Assembly (NCBI RefSeq): GCF_016793595.1
Contig: NZ_JAEULY010000029.1
Location: forward strand, 62,001 to 126,000
Direction of reading: 5' to 3'
DNA: 64,000 nucleotides
From: Phreatobacter sp.
Lineage (GTDB): Bacteria; Pseudomonadota; Alphaproteobacteria; Rhizobiales; Phreatobacteraceae
Of the stretch, positions 28,684-37,842 are shown piece by piece (the stretch's first letter is position 1; every line of letters begins with the position of its first letter). The notes under the pieces were generated by a model. It made no database searches, had not been told where the DNA came from, and saw nothing but the letters and a program-made list of their open reading frames with translations. Made by a program: the position numbers and the translations under genes.

Positions 28684-30780
28684 TCATCCCTCGATCCGCG
28701 TGAAGTCCGCCACCTGCCCCAGCGTCGCGCGGATGCGCGACAGGAGCCGCAGGCGGTTCGCGCGCAATCCGGGATTCGAATCGTTAACCGTGACCTTGTC
28801 GAAGAACGCGTCGACCGGCCCGCGCAGCCCCGCAAGCGCCGTCATCGCCGCCGCGAAGTCCTCGCGCGCGAGTGCCGCCGCGACGACCGGCCCGGCAGCA
28901 TCGAGCGCCGCATTCAGCGCCTGTTCCTCCGGCGCGACGAGATCGCCCGGCGCGACGGCGCCGCCATGCGTCGTCTTGTCCTTCTTCTCCTCGATCGCGA
29001 CGATGTTCGAGGCGCGCCGGAACGCGACCAGCAGGTTGTGGCCGTCGTCGCCGCCCAGGAAACCCTTGAGCGCATCGACGCGCGCGAGCAGCCGCACGAG
29101 ATCGTCCTCGCCGCCGAGCGCGAAGACCGCGTCGATCAAGTCGTGGCGCACGCCCTGCTCGCGCAGCGCGACCTTCAGTCGGTCGGCGAAGAAGGCGACA
29201 AGGTCCCTGGTCGGCGCGCTGCCAGCGACCGCGGACCCGAGCTGGTTCGCGAAGAGCCGGTGCACGCTCGCAAACACGCCCTCGAGCCCGATGCGCAGCC
29301 GGTTCTCGACGACGAGCCGGATGACGCCGAGCGCCGCGCGGCGCAGCGCGAAGGGATCCTTCGAGCCGGTCGGCTTCTCGCCGATGGCGAAGAAGCCGAC
29401 GAGCGTGTCGAGCTTGTCGGCGAGCGACACCGCGATCGAGACGGGCGCGCTCGGGCAGGAATCGCCGGGACCCAGCGGCTGGTAGTGCTCGCGGATCGCC
29501 TCTGCCACCGCGGCGTCCTCGCCGTCGGCCTTGGCATAGTAGCGGCCCATGATTCCCTGGAGCTCGGGGAACTCGCCGACCATCCCGGTCGACAGGTCGG
29601 CCTTGGCCAGGAACGCGGCGCGCTCGGCCTTCGCCGGCTCGCAGCCGGGGATCATCGGCGCCAGCGCGGCGGCCAGCGCCTGCAGCCGGACGACCTTGTC
29701 CTCCATCGTGCCGAGCTTGGCGTAGAAGGTGCGCTCCTTCAGCGCCGGCACGCGTGAATCGAGCCGCGCCCTGCGGTCCTGGTCCCAGAAGAACTTGGCG
29801 TCGGACAGCCGCGCCCGCAGCACCCGCTCGTTGCCCGCGACGATGTTGGCCGTGCCGGCCGCCTCGGTCCTCATGTTGGCGACAACGACGAAGCGCGGCG
29901 CCGTCGTCCCGTCGGGCTTTAGCAGCGTGAAGTAGCGCTGGTGCGTGCGCATCGAGGTCGAGAGCACCTCGCCCGGCAGCTCCATGAACGGCGCGTCGAT
30001 CGTGCCGACATGCGCGACCGGCCACTCGACCAGGCCCGCGACTTCGTCGAGCAGGCCGGGATCGTCCTTGAGCGCCAGTCCCGCCGTCGCCGCCGCGGCC
30101 TTGGCCTGGCGCTCGATCTCGGCGCGCCGCTCCGCGGGATCGAGGATGACGAAGGCGGCGCGCAGCCGGTCGCGATAGTCCGCGAAGTTCTTCACAGCGA
30201 ACGAGGCCGGGGCGAGGAACCGGTGGCCGACCGTCGCGTTGCCGAAGGTCTTGGTGGCGCCGCCGAGGTCGATCGACTGCGGCACGACGACGCCGTCGAA
30301 GAGCACGACGATGCCCTGCAGCGGGCGCACCCAGTTCTGGCGCAGCGCGCCCCAGCGCATCGACTTCGGCCAGGGAAAGGCCTTCACCGTCTCGCCGAGC
30401 GCGCGCGCAACGGTCGCCGTCGTCGCCTCGCCGGCGACGCGGTTCACGAACACCCAGGACTCGCTCTTGCCGTCGCTGCGCTTCTCGCAGTCCGCGAGCG
30501 TGCGCCCGCCGCCGACCTTGCGCAGGAACCCCTGCACCGCCTGGTCGGGCGCGCCGACGCGCGGGCCCTTGATCTCCTCGCTGCGGTCGGGCGTCGCCGC
30601 GGGGAGGCCGTCGACGACGAGGGCGAGACGGCGCGGCGTCGCATAGGCGTCGGCGCGGGTCCAGGCGAGCCCGGCGGCCTTCAGGCCGTCGGTGATGAGG
30701 CGCTTGAGATCGTCGGCCGCGCGCGCCTGCATGCGCGCGGGGATCTCCTCGCTCAGCAGCTCGATGAGGAGCTCAGCCAT
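28684..30780 (-). CDS. glyS: Glycyl-tRNA synthetase beta subunit
   Basis: A 698-residue beta subunit starting MAELLIELLSEEIPARMQ, with the expected block FDGVVVPQSIDLGG and a C-terminal anticodon-binding region (RANRLRLLSRIR). With GlyQ it forms the alpha2beta2 enzyme that charges tRNA-Gly in the cytoplasm. It lies 39-40 bases after glyQ on the same strand, and ppdK follows 158 bases further on, an arrangement common in Hyphomicrobiales. Confidence 0.97.
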   Translation of the reverse strand: MAELLIELLSEEIPARMQARAADDLKRLITDGLKAAGLAWTRADAYATPRRLALVVDGLPAATPDRSEEIKGPRVGAPDQAVQGFLRKVGGGRTLADCEKRSDGKSESWVFVNRVAGEATTATVARALGETVKAFPWPKSMRWGALRQNWVRPLQGIVVLFDGVVVPQSIDLGGATKTFGNATVGHRFLAPASFAVKNFADYRDRLRAAFVILDPAERRAEIERQAKAAAATAGLALKDDPGLLDEVAGLVEWPVAHVGTIDAPFMELPGEVLSTSMRTHQRYFTLLKPDGTTAPRFVVVANMRTEAAGTANIVAGNERVLRARLSDAKFFWDQDRRARLDSRVPALKERTFYAKLGTMEDKVVRLQALAAALAPMIPGCEPAKAERAAFLAKADLSTGMVGEFPELQGIMGRYYAKADGEDAAVAEAIREHYQPLGPGDSCPSAPVSIAVSLADKLDTLVGFFAIGEKPTGSKDPFALRRAALGVIRLVVENRLRIGLEGVFASVHRLFANQLGSAVAGSAPTRDLVAFFADRLKVALREQGVRHDLIDAVFALGGEDDLVRLLARVDALKGFLGGDDGHNLLVAFRRASNIVAIEEKKDKTTHGGAVAPGDLVAPEEQALNAALDAAGPVVAAALAREDFAAAMTALAGLRGPVDAFFDKVTVNDSNPGLRANRLRLLSRIRATLGQVADFTRIEG

Positions 30781-30819
30781 GACGCGAGGCCCCTCGCCGC
30801 GACGACGCGATGGAGGCGC

Positions 30820-31716
30820 TCACGACTGGTTCTCCAGCCACTGCTCGCAGCAGGCCTTCGCCAACGCGCGCACGCGGCCGATATAGGCCTGTCGCTCGGC
30901 GACCGAGATCGCGCCGCGCGCATCGAGCAGGTTGAAGCGATGGCTCGCCTTGATGCACTGGTCGTAGGCGGGCAGCGCCAGCTTGGCACCGAGCAACGCC
31001 TCGCATTCCTTCTCCGCGTCCTTGAAGTGCTGCAGCAGCATCGCGACGTCGGCATGCTCGAAGTTGTGCTTCGAGTACTCGACCTCGGCCTGGTGGAAGA
31101 CCTCCCGATAGAGGATCGGCGCGCGGCTGCCGGGATCGTTGAACGGCAGGTCGTAGACGCTCTTCTTGTCGAAGAGATACATCGCGAGGCGCTCGAGCCC
31201 GTAGGTGAGCTCGACCGACACCGGATCGCACTCGATGCCGCCGACCTGCTGGAAGTACGTGTACTGCGTCACCTCCATGCCGTCGCACCACACCTCCCAG
31301 CCGAGGCCCCAGGCGCCGAGCGTCGGGCTCTCCCAGTCGTCCTCGACGAAGCGGATGTCGTGCAGCCTGTGGTCGAGGCCGATAGCCTCCAGCGAGCCGA
31401 GATAGAGCTCCTGCAGGTTCGGCGGGTTCGGCTTCAGGATCACCTGATACTGGTAATAGTGCTGGAGGCGATTGGGGTTCTCGCCGTAGCGGCCGTCCTT
31501 CGGGCGGCGCGAGGGCTGCACATAGGCGGCGTTCCACGGCTTCGGTCCCAGCGCGCGCAGCGTCGTCGCGGGGTGGAAGGTGCCGGCGCCCACTTCCATG
31601 TCATAGGGCTGCAGGATCACGCAGCCCTTGTCCGCCCAATAGGAATGGAGCGTCAGGATCAGGCCCTGGAACGAGCGTTCGGGCCGCATATGGGCGGGAA
31701 GGTCGGAAACGGACAT
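30820..31716 (-). CDS. glyQ: Glycyl-tRNA synthetase alpha subunit
   Basis: A 298-residue class II synthetase catalytic subunit. Key blocks are SFQGLILTLHSYWADKGC, QPYDMEVGAGTFHPAT, YVQPSRRPKDGRYGENPNR, YQYQVILKPNPPN and ELTYGLERLAMYL. It activates glycine and works only with GlyS encoded downstream. The ATG at 31716 was chosen because family proteins start just before the RPERSFQ block; a TTG at 31737 is an alternative. Length is normal. Confidence 0.97.
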   Translation of the reverse strand: MSVSDLPAHMRPERSFQGLILTLHSYWADKGCVILQPYDMEVGAGTFHPATTLRALGPKPWNAAYVQPSRRPKDGRYGENPNRLQHYYQYQVILKPNPPNLQELYLGSLEAIGLDHRLHDIRFVEDDWESPTLGAWGLGWEVWCDGMEVTQYTYFQQVGGIECDPVSVELTYGLERLAMYLFDKKSVYDLPFNDPGSRAPILYREVFHQAEVEYSKHNFEHADVAMLLQHFKDAEKECEALLGAKLALPAYDQCIKASHRFNLLDARGAISVAERQAYIGRVRALAKACCEQWLENQS

Positions 31717-31784
31717 GGGTCTGGCGGCCTGCGGCAAGGTGCGCGCCGACCCTTAAAGTCAGGGTGCGAGGGGGTCAACCGCCG

Positions 31785-31946
31785 TCAGTAGGGGCGGTAC
31801 TCGCCCGTGACCGGATCGCGGCGCAGGCGACGGATCGGCTGTTCGGCGCGAACGGGGCGCGCCTGCAGCGTCAGGCTGCGGCGGACCAGGATGAAGGTCG
31901 CGATCACAACGGCCGCCACGGCGGCCCCCATCAGAACTGGCGGCAT
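31785..31946 (-). CDS. Small single-pass membrane protein
   Basis: A 53-residue protein starting at the ATG at 31946 behind a strong AGGAGGG. It has one transmembrane helix (VLMGAAVAAVVIATFILV), a basic cytoplasmic stretch and the end RRDPVTGEYRPY. The DPVTGxYRP-type tail recurs in small alphaproteobacterial membrane proteins as I recall, but no function is known to me. It is upstream of glyQ on the same strand. Confidence 0.7.
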   Translation of the reverse strand: MPPVLMGAAVAAVVIATFILVRRSLTLQARPVRAEQPIRRLRRDPVTGEYRPY

Positions 31947-32031
31947 GAATCCCTCCTGCCCCGCATGATGCATTGCGGCATATCGCTCCGCAATTCCGGC
32001 AAAACCGCGGCGAATCGCGCTGACGAATAGT

Positions 32032-32784
32032 TTATCCGCAGGCCGGTTGGCCGAGCCGCACGCCCTCGAACAGGCCCTTCACCTCGGGCGAGGTGTCGAT
32101 GCCGAAATCGAACGGGGCGAGCGCGCCCTTCTCGGCGAGTTCGTGGACCGTGCGGCGAACGGTGCTCGCCTCGGTGCGCGACCAGAAGGAAGTGTTGGCG
32201 GCGGCGCGGCTGTCGATGGGCGCGCGCAGCGGCATGAACGAGGCCACGAACAGATTGATGTTGGCGGCGGCGAGATAGCGCAGGCTGCGGTCGCAAGGCG
32301 TGAAGGCGAGGCCGCGCAGGTCGTTGGACAGTTTCATGGCATGGTCGAGCACGGCCCGACCGGTTCGCTGCTGGCCGATGGGCGGGACGATCAGGCGCTG
32401 GCCGTCGACCTCCACGAAGGACTTGTCCATGCGCATGACCACCGGGCCGACGGGCACGTAGCTCAGCGACAGGCCCTGCGTTCCCTGCAGCGACATGCCG
32501 GTGACGCCGCCGCCCTCGATCTCGCGCACGCCCGGCACCACCGCGATGACACGCGGTCCGGCGGCCGGCGGCGCGCTCGCGGCCGGTGGCGCCTGCGTCG
32601 AGCGCAGGAGGCCGAACAGGCCCCCGCCGATGCCCCCCTGCGAGACGAAGGCATAGGCCGCGAAGCCGATCGCCGCCGCCGCGACCACGAGCCAGATTGT
32701 CGACAGCCCGTCCTCGCCCTTCGGCTCGGCGGCCGCCGGCTGGCCCCGCTTCTTGCGGAAATTCATCGCGACATTGTCGGCCAT
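32032..32784 (-). CDS. Hypothetical single-pass membrane protein
   Basis: A 250-residue protein with a basic N-terminus (MNFRKKRGQ), one transmembrane helix (TIWLVVAAAAIGFAAYAFV, about residues 33-52) and a soluble part of about 190 residues that should face the periplasm. The start at 32784 follows GAGGGG; an ATG at 32766 is an alternative. The soluble part contains only one or two cysteines (FTPCDRSL and the C-terminal QPACG), which could form a disulfide. I do not recognise the family. It is the last gene before the repeat element at the compositional junction. Confidence 0.7.
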   Translation of the reverse strand: MADNVAMNFRKKRGQPAAAEPKGEDGLSTIWLVVAAAAIGFAAYAFVSQGGIGGGLFGLLRSTQAPPAASAPPAAGPRVIAVVPGVREIEGGGVTGMSLQGTQGLSLSYVPVGPVVMRMDKSFVEVDGQRLIVPPIGQQRTGRAVLDHAMKLSNDLRGLAFTPCDRSLRYLAAANINLFVASFMPLRAPIDSRAAANTSFWSRTEASTVRRTVHELAEKGALAPFDFGIDTSPEVKGLFEGVRLGQPACG

Positions 32785-32970
32785 GGCCCCTCGCGGCGTA
32801 ACGCAACAGCCGGAGATGATGCGGGCCAAGTGATGAGGGGCGGTTTAACGGATCGGGCCGATTTGAGGAAAAATCTCAGTGGGATGGGGGAGATCGGGGC
32901 GCGGTCACCACGCGCCGATCTTTCCCGCTCGCCCTTGTCTCTCGCTCAGCGCGGCAGCTTTTTGCGCAAA

Positions 32971-33083
32971 CCCTCTCCCCATGCGGGAGAGGGCGCATGC
33001 GCCGCGGGCGAGTGAGGGGCATGACACGGCCGCCCCTCGTCCGGCGTCTGCCGGCGCCACCTTCTCCCAACAGAGGGAGAAGG
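32971..33083. repeat. Two-hairpin intergenic mosaic repeat (REP/RIME-like)
   Basis: Two hairpins flank a short spacer. The first is CCCTCTCCC at 32971-32979 with GGGAGAGGG at 32985-32993. The second is CCTTCTCCC at 33060-33068 with GGGAGAAGG at 33075-33083. Between them is the GAGTGAGGGGC...CCCCTCGTCCGGCG segment, as in repetitive intergenic mosaic elements I know from Rhizobium and relatives. It fills most of the 340-base gap between the 32784 start and osmC. Such elements are non-coding and may act as transcription ends or recombination points. Confidence 0.75.
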
Positions 33084-33125
33084 ATCGCGGCGGTGCGGGG
33101 CGCGCCTATACTGAAGCTCCTCGCC

Positions 33126-33548
33126 TCAGGTCAGCGTCCAGTCCAGCGTGATCTCGGCATTGAACAGACGGGAGATCGGGCAGCCCTCCTTCGCGGCCTT
33201 TGCGATCTCGCCGAACTTGTCCTTGTCGACGCCGGGCACCTTGGCGGTCAGTTTCAGCGCCGATTTGGACACTTTGAAGCCCACGGCATCCTTCTCGGCC
33301 GTCACCACGGCCTCGGTCTTCAGCTCGGTGGCGGTGAGGTTCTCGCGCTGCAGCGCGAAGGCGAGCGCCATGGTGAAGCAGCCGGCATGGGCGGCGGCGA
33401 CCAGCTCTTCGGGGTTGGTGCCCTTCTCGTTCTCGAAGCGGGTGGTGAAGGAATAGGGCGTCGCATCCAGCACGCCCGACTGGGTGGTCAGGCTGCCTTT
33501 TCCGTCGCGGCCGGTTCCGGTCCAGACGGCGCTCGCAGTGCGGTTCAT
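33126..33548 (-). CDS. osmC: OsmC family peroxiredoxin
   Basis: A 140-residue OsmC-type hydroperoxide reductase. It has the N-terminal AVWTGTGRDGKGSLTTQSGVL block, NPEELVAAAHAGCFTMAL with peroxidatic C57, and EGCPISRLF with resolving C123. It reduces organic hydroperoxides in the cytoplasm. The sequence pattern (GKGSLTT, KTNPEEL-like) fits OsmC rather than Ohr. It is monocistronic on the minus strand. Confidence 0.93.
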   Translation of the reverse strand: MNRTASAVWTGTGRDGKGSLTTQSGVLDATPYSFTTRFENEKGTNPEELVAAAHAGCFTMALAFALQRENLTATELKTEAVVTAEKDAVGFKVSKSALKLTAKVPGVDKDKFGEIAKAAKEGCPISRLFNAEITLDWTLT

Positions 33549-33647
33549 GTCATTCTCCTCCGGGGGTGAACAAGGCTAGGCTAGCAGCATATGGGGCACC
33601 GGGCCCATCCGGCGATGGTCGTCCGGCGCAACTCTGCGCGGCTTGTC

Positions 33648-34361
33648 TCAAACGACCGTGACGGCCGGACTGTTCCGGTCCGCGACGGCGACCGAGACAC
33701 GCCCGCCGCAGAACCGGCCGATCAGGTCGTGCGCATCCGCCACCGCCGCGTCGAGGTCGCCCCAGCCATTGGTCTGGATGGTCAGGATCGCGCGCGAGGT
33801 CGCCGGCGTGATGATGGAGCGGGCATCCTGCCGCCAGTTCCAGCGCCGGCAGAGCACGTGCGCGGCGCCGGCATAGACGACCTCGCCGTCCTTGGGCGGA
33901 TCGTTGGGGTCCTCGCCGGCTTCCGCCGCCATGTCGATGAAGCTGTCGCCGGGGCGGGAATATCTGAACGCGAAGGGGCCCTCAGCCTTGCCGAGGTCGT
34001 CCGCCCCGACGCAGGCGACGGCCGCGAGCGAGACGGCGTTGTATGCGTCGACGAAGGGGTTGATGGCGGGCAGGGGGCGTTCGGCGAGCGCGTTCTTCAT
34101 CAACCGTTCCACCGAGCAGCGGTAGCTGGTCTTCTTGATGCCGAAGCCCTTGTAGGCGGCGCGCCAGGCCGCGATGCCGGGTATCTCCGCAAGCTCCGAA
34201 CCGCCGTAGCGGGCGCGCGCCGCGGCCTCGCGCTCAGCGATCAGCCGATCGAGCTCCGGCGGCCGCACGGCGGGGATGGCGAGGTGGTCGCAGACGAGGA
34301 CGGCGACGCGGAAGTCGGGGAAGCGTTCGGTCAGTTCGGTGATGGTGAGGCTTGTCGGCAT
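33648..34361 (-). CDS. B3/4 domain-containing protein
   Basis: A 237-residue protein dominated by the B3/B4 tRNA-binding-like fold of the phenylalanyl-tRNA synthetase beta chain. Typical blocks are AWRAAYKGFGIKKTSYRCS, LPAINPFVDAYNAVSL and GEVVYAGAAHVLCRRWNWRQD. Stand-alone B3/4 proteins are widespread in bacteria and are suspected to bind or edit charged tRNA or related amino acids; no activity is settled. It is divergent from a small secreted protein 170 bases away. Confidence 0.87.
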   Translation of the reverse strand: MPTSLTITELTERFPDFRVAVLVCDHLAIPAVRPPELDRLIAEREAAARARYGGSELAEIPGIAAWRAAYKGFGIKKTSYRCSVERLMKNALAERPLPAINPFVDAYNAVSLAAVACVGADDLGKAEGPFAFRYSRPGDSFIDMAAEAGEDPNDPPKDGEVVYAGAAHVLCRRWNWRQDARSIITPATSRAILTIQTNGWGDLDAAVADAHDLIGRFCGGRVSVAVADRNSPAVTVV

Positions 34362-34531
34362 GGCGCTCTCGCGGGCGAAAGCCGATGCCTATCACGCCGT
34401 GCCCGCATGGCCATCCGGGTGTGGCCAGCCGCGCTGCTGTCATGCGCGCGGAGGGCGGGTTAGTGTCGCTGACACGGATTCGCCGCAAGCCGCCCTCTAC
34501 GATGGCCGGCAAATCCCGAGGGATCACCGCC

Positions 34532-34945
34532 ATGACGTTTCGTTCCGCCGCCGCGGCCTTCGCCGCCACCGTGCTGATCGCCCTGCCGGATATGGCGTCG
34601 GCCCAGCAGCAACGCCCGCCGCAGGCCGGCGGCGGTCACCGCATCGAGGATTTCACGGGGCAGTGGGCCGCCCGGCCGGGCGGCCAGCCCGGCGTCGAGA
34701 TTCGCAGCCAGCGCGCGATCCTGATCGCGCGCGAACTGTTTCGCCACTCGGGGGAAGGCCGCTGCGGCACCGAGGGGCGCGGCCGCTGGACCGGCCGCAC
34801 GTCGCATATCAACTTCCGCGGCGTCTGCGACAACGGCCGGCCGATGCCCTATTCGCGCTGCGCGGTGACGGTCGAGACGCCCGACCGGCTCTCCACGCGC
34901 TGCCAGAACGGCCACCGCATGGTCCTGTACCGGGTCTCGCGCTAG
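34532..34945 (+). CDS. Small secreted protein
   Basis: A 137-residue exported protein. The ATG at 34532 behind GAGGG gives a signal peptide (AAAAFAATVLIALPDMASA, cleavage near residue 24). The mature part is basic and contains four cysteines (GRCGTEGRG, FRGVCDNGR, SRCAVTV, STRCQNGH), probably two disulfides. I do not recognise the family. It resembles small periplasmic proteins of Hyphomicrobiales in size and layout. Confidence 0.65.
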   Translation: MTFRSAAAAFAATVLIALPDMASAQQQRPPQAGGGHRIEDFTGQWAARPGGQPGVEIRSQRAILIARELFRHSGEGRCGTEGRGRWTGRTSHINFRGVCDNGRPMPYSRCAVTVETPDRLSTRCQNGHRMVLYRVSR

Positions 34946-34976
34946 GACCGGATCAAGCCTGGAAATCGGGTGGAGG

Positions 34977-35004
34977 GATCGGGTGGCCGGCCGGCCGCCC
35001 GATC
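34977..35004 (+). terminator. Long inverted repeat after the secreted-protein gene
   Basis: GATCGGG at 34977-34983 pairs with CCCGATC at 34998-35004 around an alternating GGCC core that can extend the stem. It lies 32 bases after the stop at 34945 and before the SDR gene. There is no T-run, so it is a possible but unproven terminator. Confidence 0.35.
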
Positions 35005-35057
35005 CTGCATGTCGCGCTCCTCGGTGGCGGATGGCCGCCGCATGACAGGAGCAGGAC

Positions 35058-35822
35058 ATGGCAAGGCTCAGGGACAAGGTTGCGATCGTCACAGGCGCGA
35101 GTTCCGGCATCGGCCGGGCGGCGGCGATCCGCTTCGCTGCTGAAGGCGCGCGGATCGTGGCGGTGGCGCGCGGGCGGGAAGGGCTCGACAGGCTGGCCGG
35201 CGAGGTCGTCGCGTCGGGCGGCGAGATCGCGGTGCTCGCGGGCAGCGTCGCCGACGAAGCGGTGGCGGAAGAAGCGGTCGCCATCGCGCGGGAGCGGTTC
35301 GGCGGCCTCGACATTGCCTTCAACAATGCGGGCGCGCTTGGCGAGATGGGGCCGGCCGCGACCGTTTCGCTGGCCGGCTGGCAGGACGCCATCGACGTCA
35401 ACCTGACCGGCTCGTTCCTCTGCGCGCGACATCAGGTGCCGGCCATGATGGAGCGCGGCGGTGGGTCGATCCTGTTCACCTCGTCCTTCGTCGGCCACAC
35501 GGTCGGTTTTCCCGGCATGGCGGCCTATGCGGCGAGCAAGGCGGGACTGATCGGCCTGATGCAGGTGCTGGCGGCCGAGTACGGTCCGCAGAAGATCCGC
35601 GCCAATGTCCTGATCGTCGGCGGCACCGACACGCCGATGGGCCGGCAGGTGATCAGCACGCCCGAAATGCGCGCCTTCGTCGAAGGGCTCTACCCCTTGA
35701 AGCGGCTGGCCGAGCCGGACGAGATCGCCGAGGCCGCGCTGTTCCTCGCCTCCGACGCGTCGAGCTTCGTCACCGGCGCGGCCCTGCCGGTCGAGGGCGG
35801 CGTGTCGATCAACCGGACCTGA
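35058..35822 (+). CDS. SDR family NAD(P)-dependent oxidoreductase
   Basis: A 254-residue classical short-chain dehydrogenase. The cofactor motif is TGASSGIG (residues 12-19), NNAG lies near residue 90, the catalytic serine is in LFTSSFVG and the YxxxK pair in MAAYAASKAG. GGxxxPMGR-type and VEGGVS ends are typical. AGGAGCAGG lies before the ATG. It resembles FabG-like reductases, but the substrate is unknown. It is convergent with the ETF-QO gene across a terminator hairpin. Confidence 0.92.
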   Translation: MARLRDKVAIVTGASSGIGRAAAIRFAAEGARIVAVARGREGLDRLAGEVVASGGEIAVLAGSVADEAVAEEAVAIARERFGGLDIAFNNAGALGEMGPAATVSLAGWQDAIDVNLTGSFLCARHQVPAMMERGGGSILFTSSFVGHTVGFPGMAAYAASKAGLIGLMQVLAAEYGPQKIRANVLIVGGTDTPMGRQVISTPEMRAFVEGLYPLKRLAEPDEIAEAALFLASDASSFVTGAALPVEGGVSINRT

Positions 35823-35842
35823 CGGGGCACCGAAAAGCAGAA

Positions 35843-35862
35843 GGGGCGCCGGTGGGCGCCCC
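35843..35862. terminator. Rho-independent terminator between convergent genes
   Basis: GGGGCGCC at 35843-35850 pairs with GGCGCCCC at 35855-35862. On the minus strand the stem is followed by TTCTGCTTTT, a good tail for ending ETF-QO-proximal transcripts; on the plus strand the tail is poor. Confidence 0.75.
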
Positions 35863-35874
35863 TCGCTGATTGTC

Positions 35875-37551
35875 TCACATGCCCGGATAGTTCGGGCCGC
35901 CGCCGCCTTCCGGCGTCACCCAGTTGATGTTCTGGGCGGGGTCCTTGATGTCGCAGGTTTTGCAGTGGACGCAGTTCTGCGCGTTGATCACGAATTTCGG
36001 GTCGGTCTTCGCCTCCGGGTCGGCATAGACCACCTCGTAGACGCCCGCCGGGCAGTAGAGCCGCGCCGGCTCGCCGTATTTCGGCAGGTTGTCACGGATC
36101 GGGACCGACGGGTCCTTGAGCGTGAGGTGGATCGGCTGATCCTCCTCGTGGTTGGTGTTCGAGATGAACACGCTCGACAGCTTGTCGAAGGAGATCACCC
36201 CGTCCGGCTTCGGATAGACGATCGGCTTCACCTGATCGATGGGCTTCAGCGTCTGGAAGTCGGCCTTGCCATGCTTCAGCGTGCCGAAGGGCGACCACCG
36301 GAACAGCGAGTTGATCCACATGTCGATGCCGCCGAGGACGACGCCGCCGATCGTGCCGAACTTCGACCAGAGCGGCTTGACGTTGCGCACGGTCCACAGG
36401 TCCTTGCCGATGGCGCTGGACCGCCAGGCATTCTCGTAGGCCGCCAGTTCGTCGTGCTCGCGACCGGCCGCGATGGCCTCGCTGAGGTGCTCGGCCGCCA
36501 GCATCCCCGAGAGGATCGCATTATGCGAACCCTTGATGCGCGGCACGTTGACGAGGCCGGCAGCGCAGCCGACCAGCGCGCCGCCGGGGAAGGCGAGCTT
36601 CGGCACCGACTGCCAGCCGCCCTCGGTGATGGCGCGCGCGCCGTAGGACAGGCGCTTGCCGCCCTCCAGAACGGGGCGCACCATCGGGTGCTGCTTGAAG
36701 CGCTGGAACTCGTCGAAGGGCGAGAGCGTCGGGTTCTCGTAATTGAGGTGCACGACGAAGCCGACGTAAACGAGGTTGTCCTCGGCGTGATAGAGGAACG
36801 AGCCGCCGCCGGTCTTCATGTCGAGCGGCCAGCCGAACGAGTGCTGGACGAGGCCTGGCTTGTGGTTTTCCGGCTTCACCTGCCAGATTTCCTTCAGGCC
36901 GATGCCGAACTTGCCGGGTTCGCGGCCCTCGTCGAGCTTGAAGCGCTTGATGAGCTGCTTGGTCAGGTGGCCGCGGGCGCCCTCGGCGAAGACCGTGTAC
37001 TTGCCACGCAGCTCCATGCCGCGCGTGAAACGGTCGGTGATCTCGCCGTCGCGGGCAATGCCCATGTCGCCGGTGGCGATGCCGCGCACCGCGCCCTTGT
37101 CGTCGAACAGCACTTCCGCCGCCGCGAAGCCCGGATAGATCTCGACGCCGAGCGCCTCGGCCTGCGCCGCCAGCCATTTCGTCACGTTCGACAGCGAGCC
37201 GATGAAATTGCCGTGGTTGTTCATCAGGCCGGGCATGCCGAAATTCGGCAGGCGCAGCGCGCCGGAATGGCCGAGGAAATAGAACCGGTCGTCGGTGACT
37301 TCCTGCTTCAGCGGCCGGTCGGGATCGCTGCGCCACTCCGGCAGCAGCTTGTCGAGGCCGACAGGATCGATCACCGCGCCGGACAGGATGTGCGCGCCGA
37401 CTTCCGAGCCCTTCTCGACGACGACCACGGTCAGGTCGGCATTGAGCTGCTTCAGCCGGATCGCGGTCGCAAGGCCCGCCGGCCCGCCGCCGACCACCAC
37501 CACGTCGTAGTCCATGCCTTCGCGCTCGGGCAGGTCGGCAGGTTCGGCCAT
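35875..37551 (-). CDS. Electron transfer flavoprotein-ubiquinone oxidoreductase
   Basis: A 558-residue membrane-associated flavo-iron-sulfur protein passing electrons from ETF to ubiquinone. The FAD motif VVVVGGGPAGLATAIRL is near the N-terminus, the ubiquinone-site region follows EGGWQSVPKLAFPGGALVG, and the C-terminal 4Fe-4S cluster is held by NCVHCKTCDIKDPAQNINW. The ATG at 37551 behind AAGGGGA was preferred to a frame beginning at 37593. Length matches the family. It supports fatty-acid and amino-acid oxidation; ETF subunits are not in the window. Confidence 0.95.
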   Translation of the reverse strand: MAEPADLPEREGMDYDVVVVGGGPAGLATAIRLKQLNADLTVVVVEKGSEVGAHILSGAVIDPVGLDKLLPEWRSDPDRPLKQEVTDDRFYFLGHSGALRLPNFGMPGLMNNHGNFIGSLSNVTKWLAAQAEALGVEIYPGFAAAEVLFDDKGAVRGIATGDMGIARDGEITDRFTRGMELRGKYTVFAEGARGHLTKQLIKRFKLDEGREPGKFGIGLKEIWQVKPENHKPGLVQHSFGWPLDMKTGGGSFLYHAEDNLVYVGFVVHLNYENPTLSPFDEFQRFKQHPMVRPVLEGGKRLSYGARAITEGGWQSVPKLAFPGGALVGCAAGLVNVPRIKGSHNAILSGMLAAEHLSEAIAAGREHDELAAYENAWRSSAIGKDLWTVRNVKPLWSKFGTIGGVVLGGIDMWINSLFRWSPFGTLKHGKADFQTLKPIDQVKPIVYPKPDGVISFDKLSSVFISNTNHEEDQPIHLTLKDPSVPIRDNLPKYGEPARLYCPAGVYEVVYADPEAKTDPKFVINAQNCVHCKTCDIKDPAQNINWVTPEGGGGPNYPGM

Positions 37552-37842
37552 CGCGAATTCCCCTTGTGATTTCAAGCGCCGGGCGGGCGCCATACTCTGG
37601 AGTTTGTTGGTTTTCTAAAGCACGCTCCGCGCGGGATGACAACGCGCCGAGCGGGAGAGGGTTCGCGGTCGGGGGCGGCCTTCGGCCCGATATCGCAAAG
37701 GAGCGGATGTCCGGAGCGGCCCGGCGCTGAAATCCGGGCCCGAGGCCGGCAGCCGGCCGAGCGCCTCCCGGGGGCAATTGCACGGCTGGACGCCCATTTT
37801 ATCGCGGTTGCCCGCCGATGCGCGGCGGCCGGGGCGACGGCC
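37552..37842. other. Intergenic stretch without a recognisable gene
   Basis: About 290 GC-rich bases between ETF-QO and the next minus-strand gene. There is a small perfect hairpin GGCCGG-CAG-CCGGCC at 37744-37758. Short open frames occur on both strands but none has a ribosome binding site or recognisable product. Confidence 0.6.
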
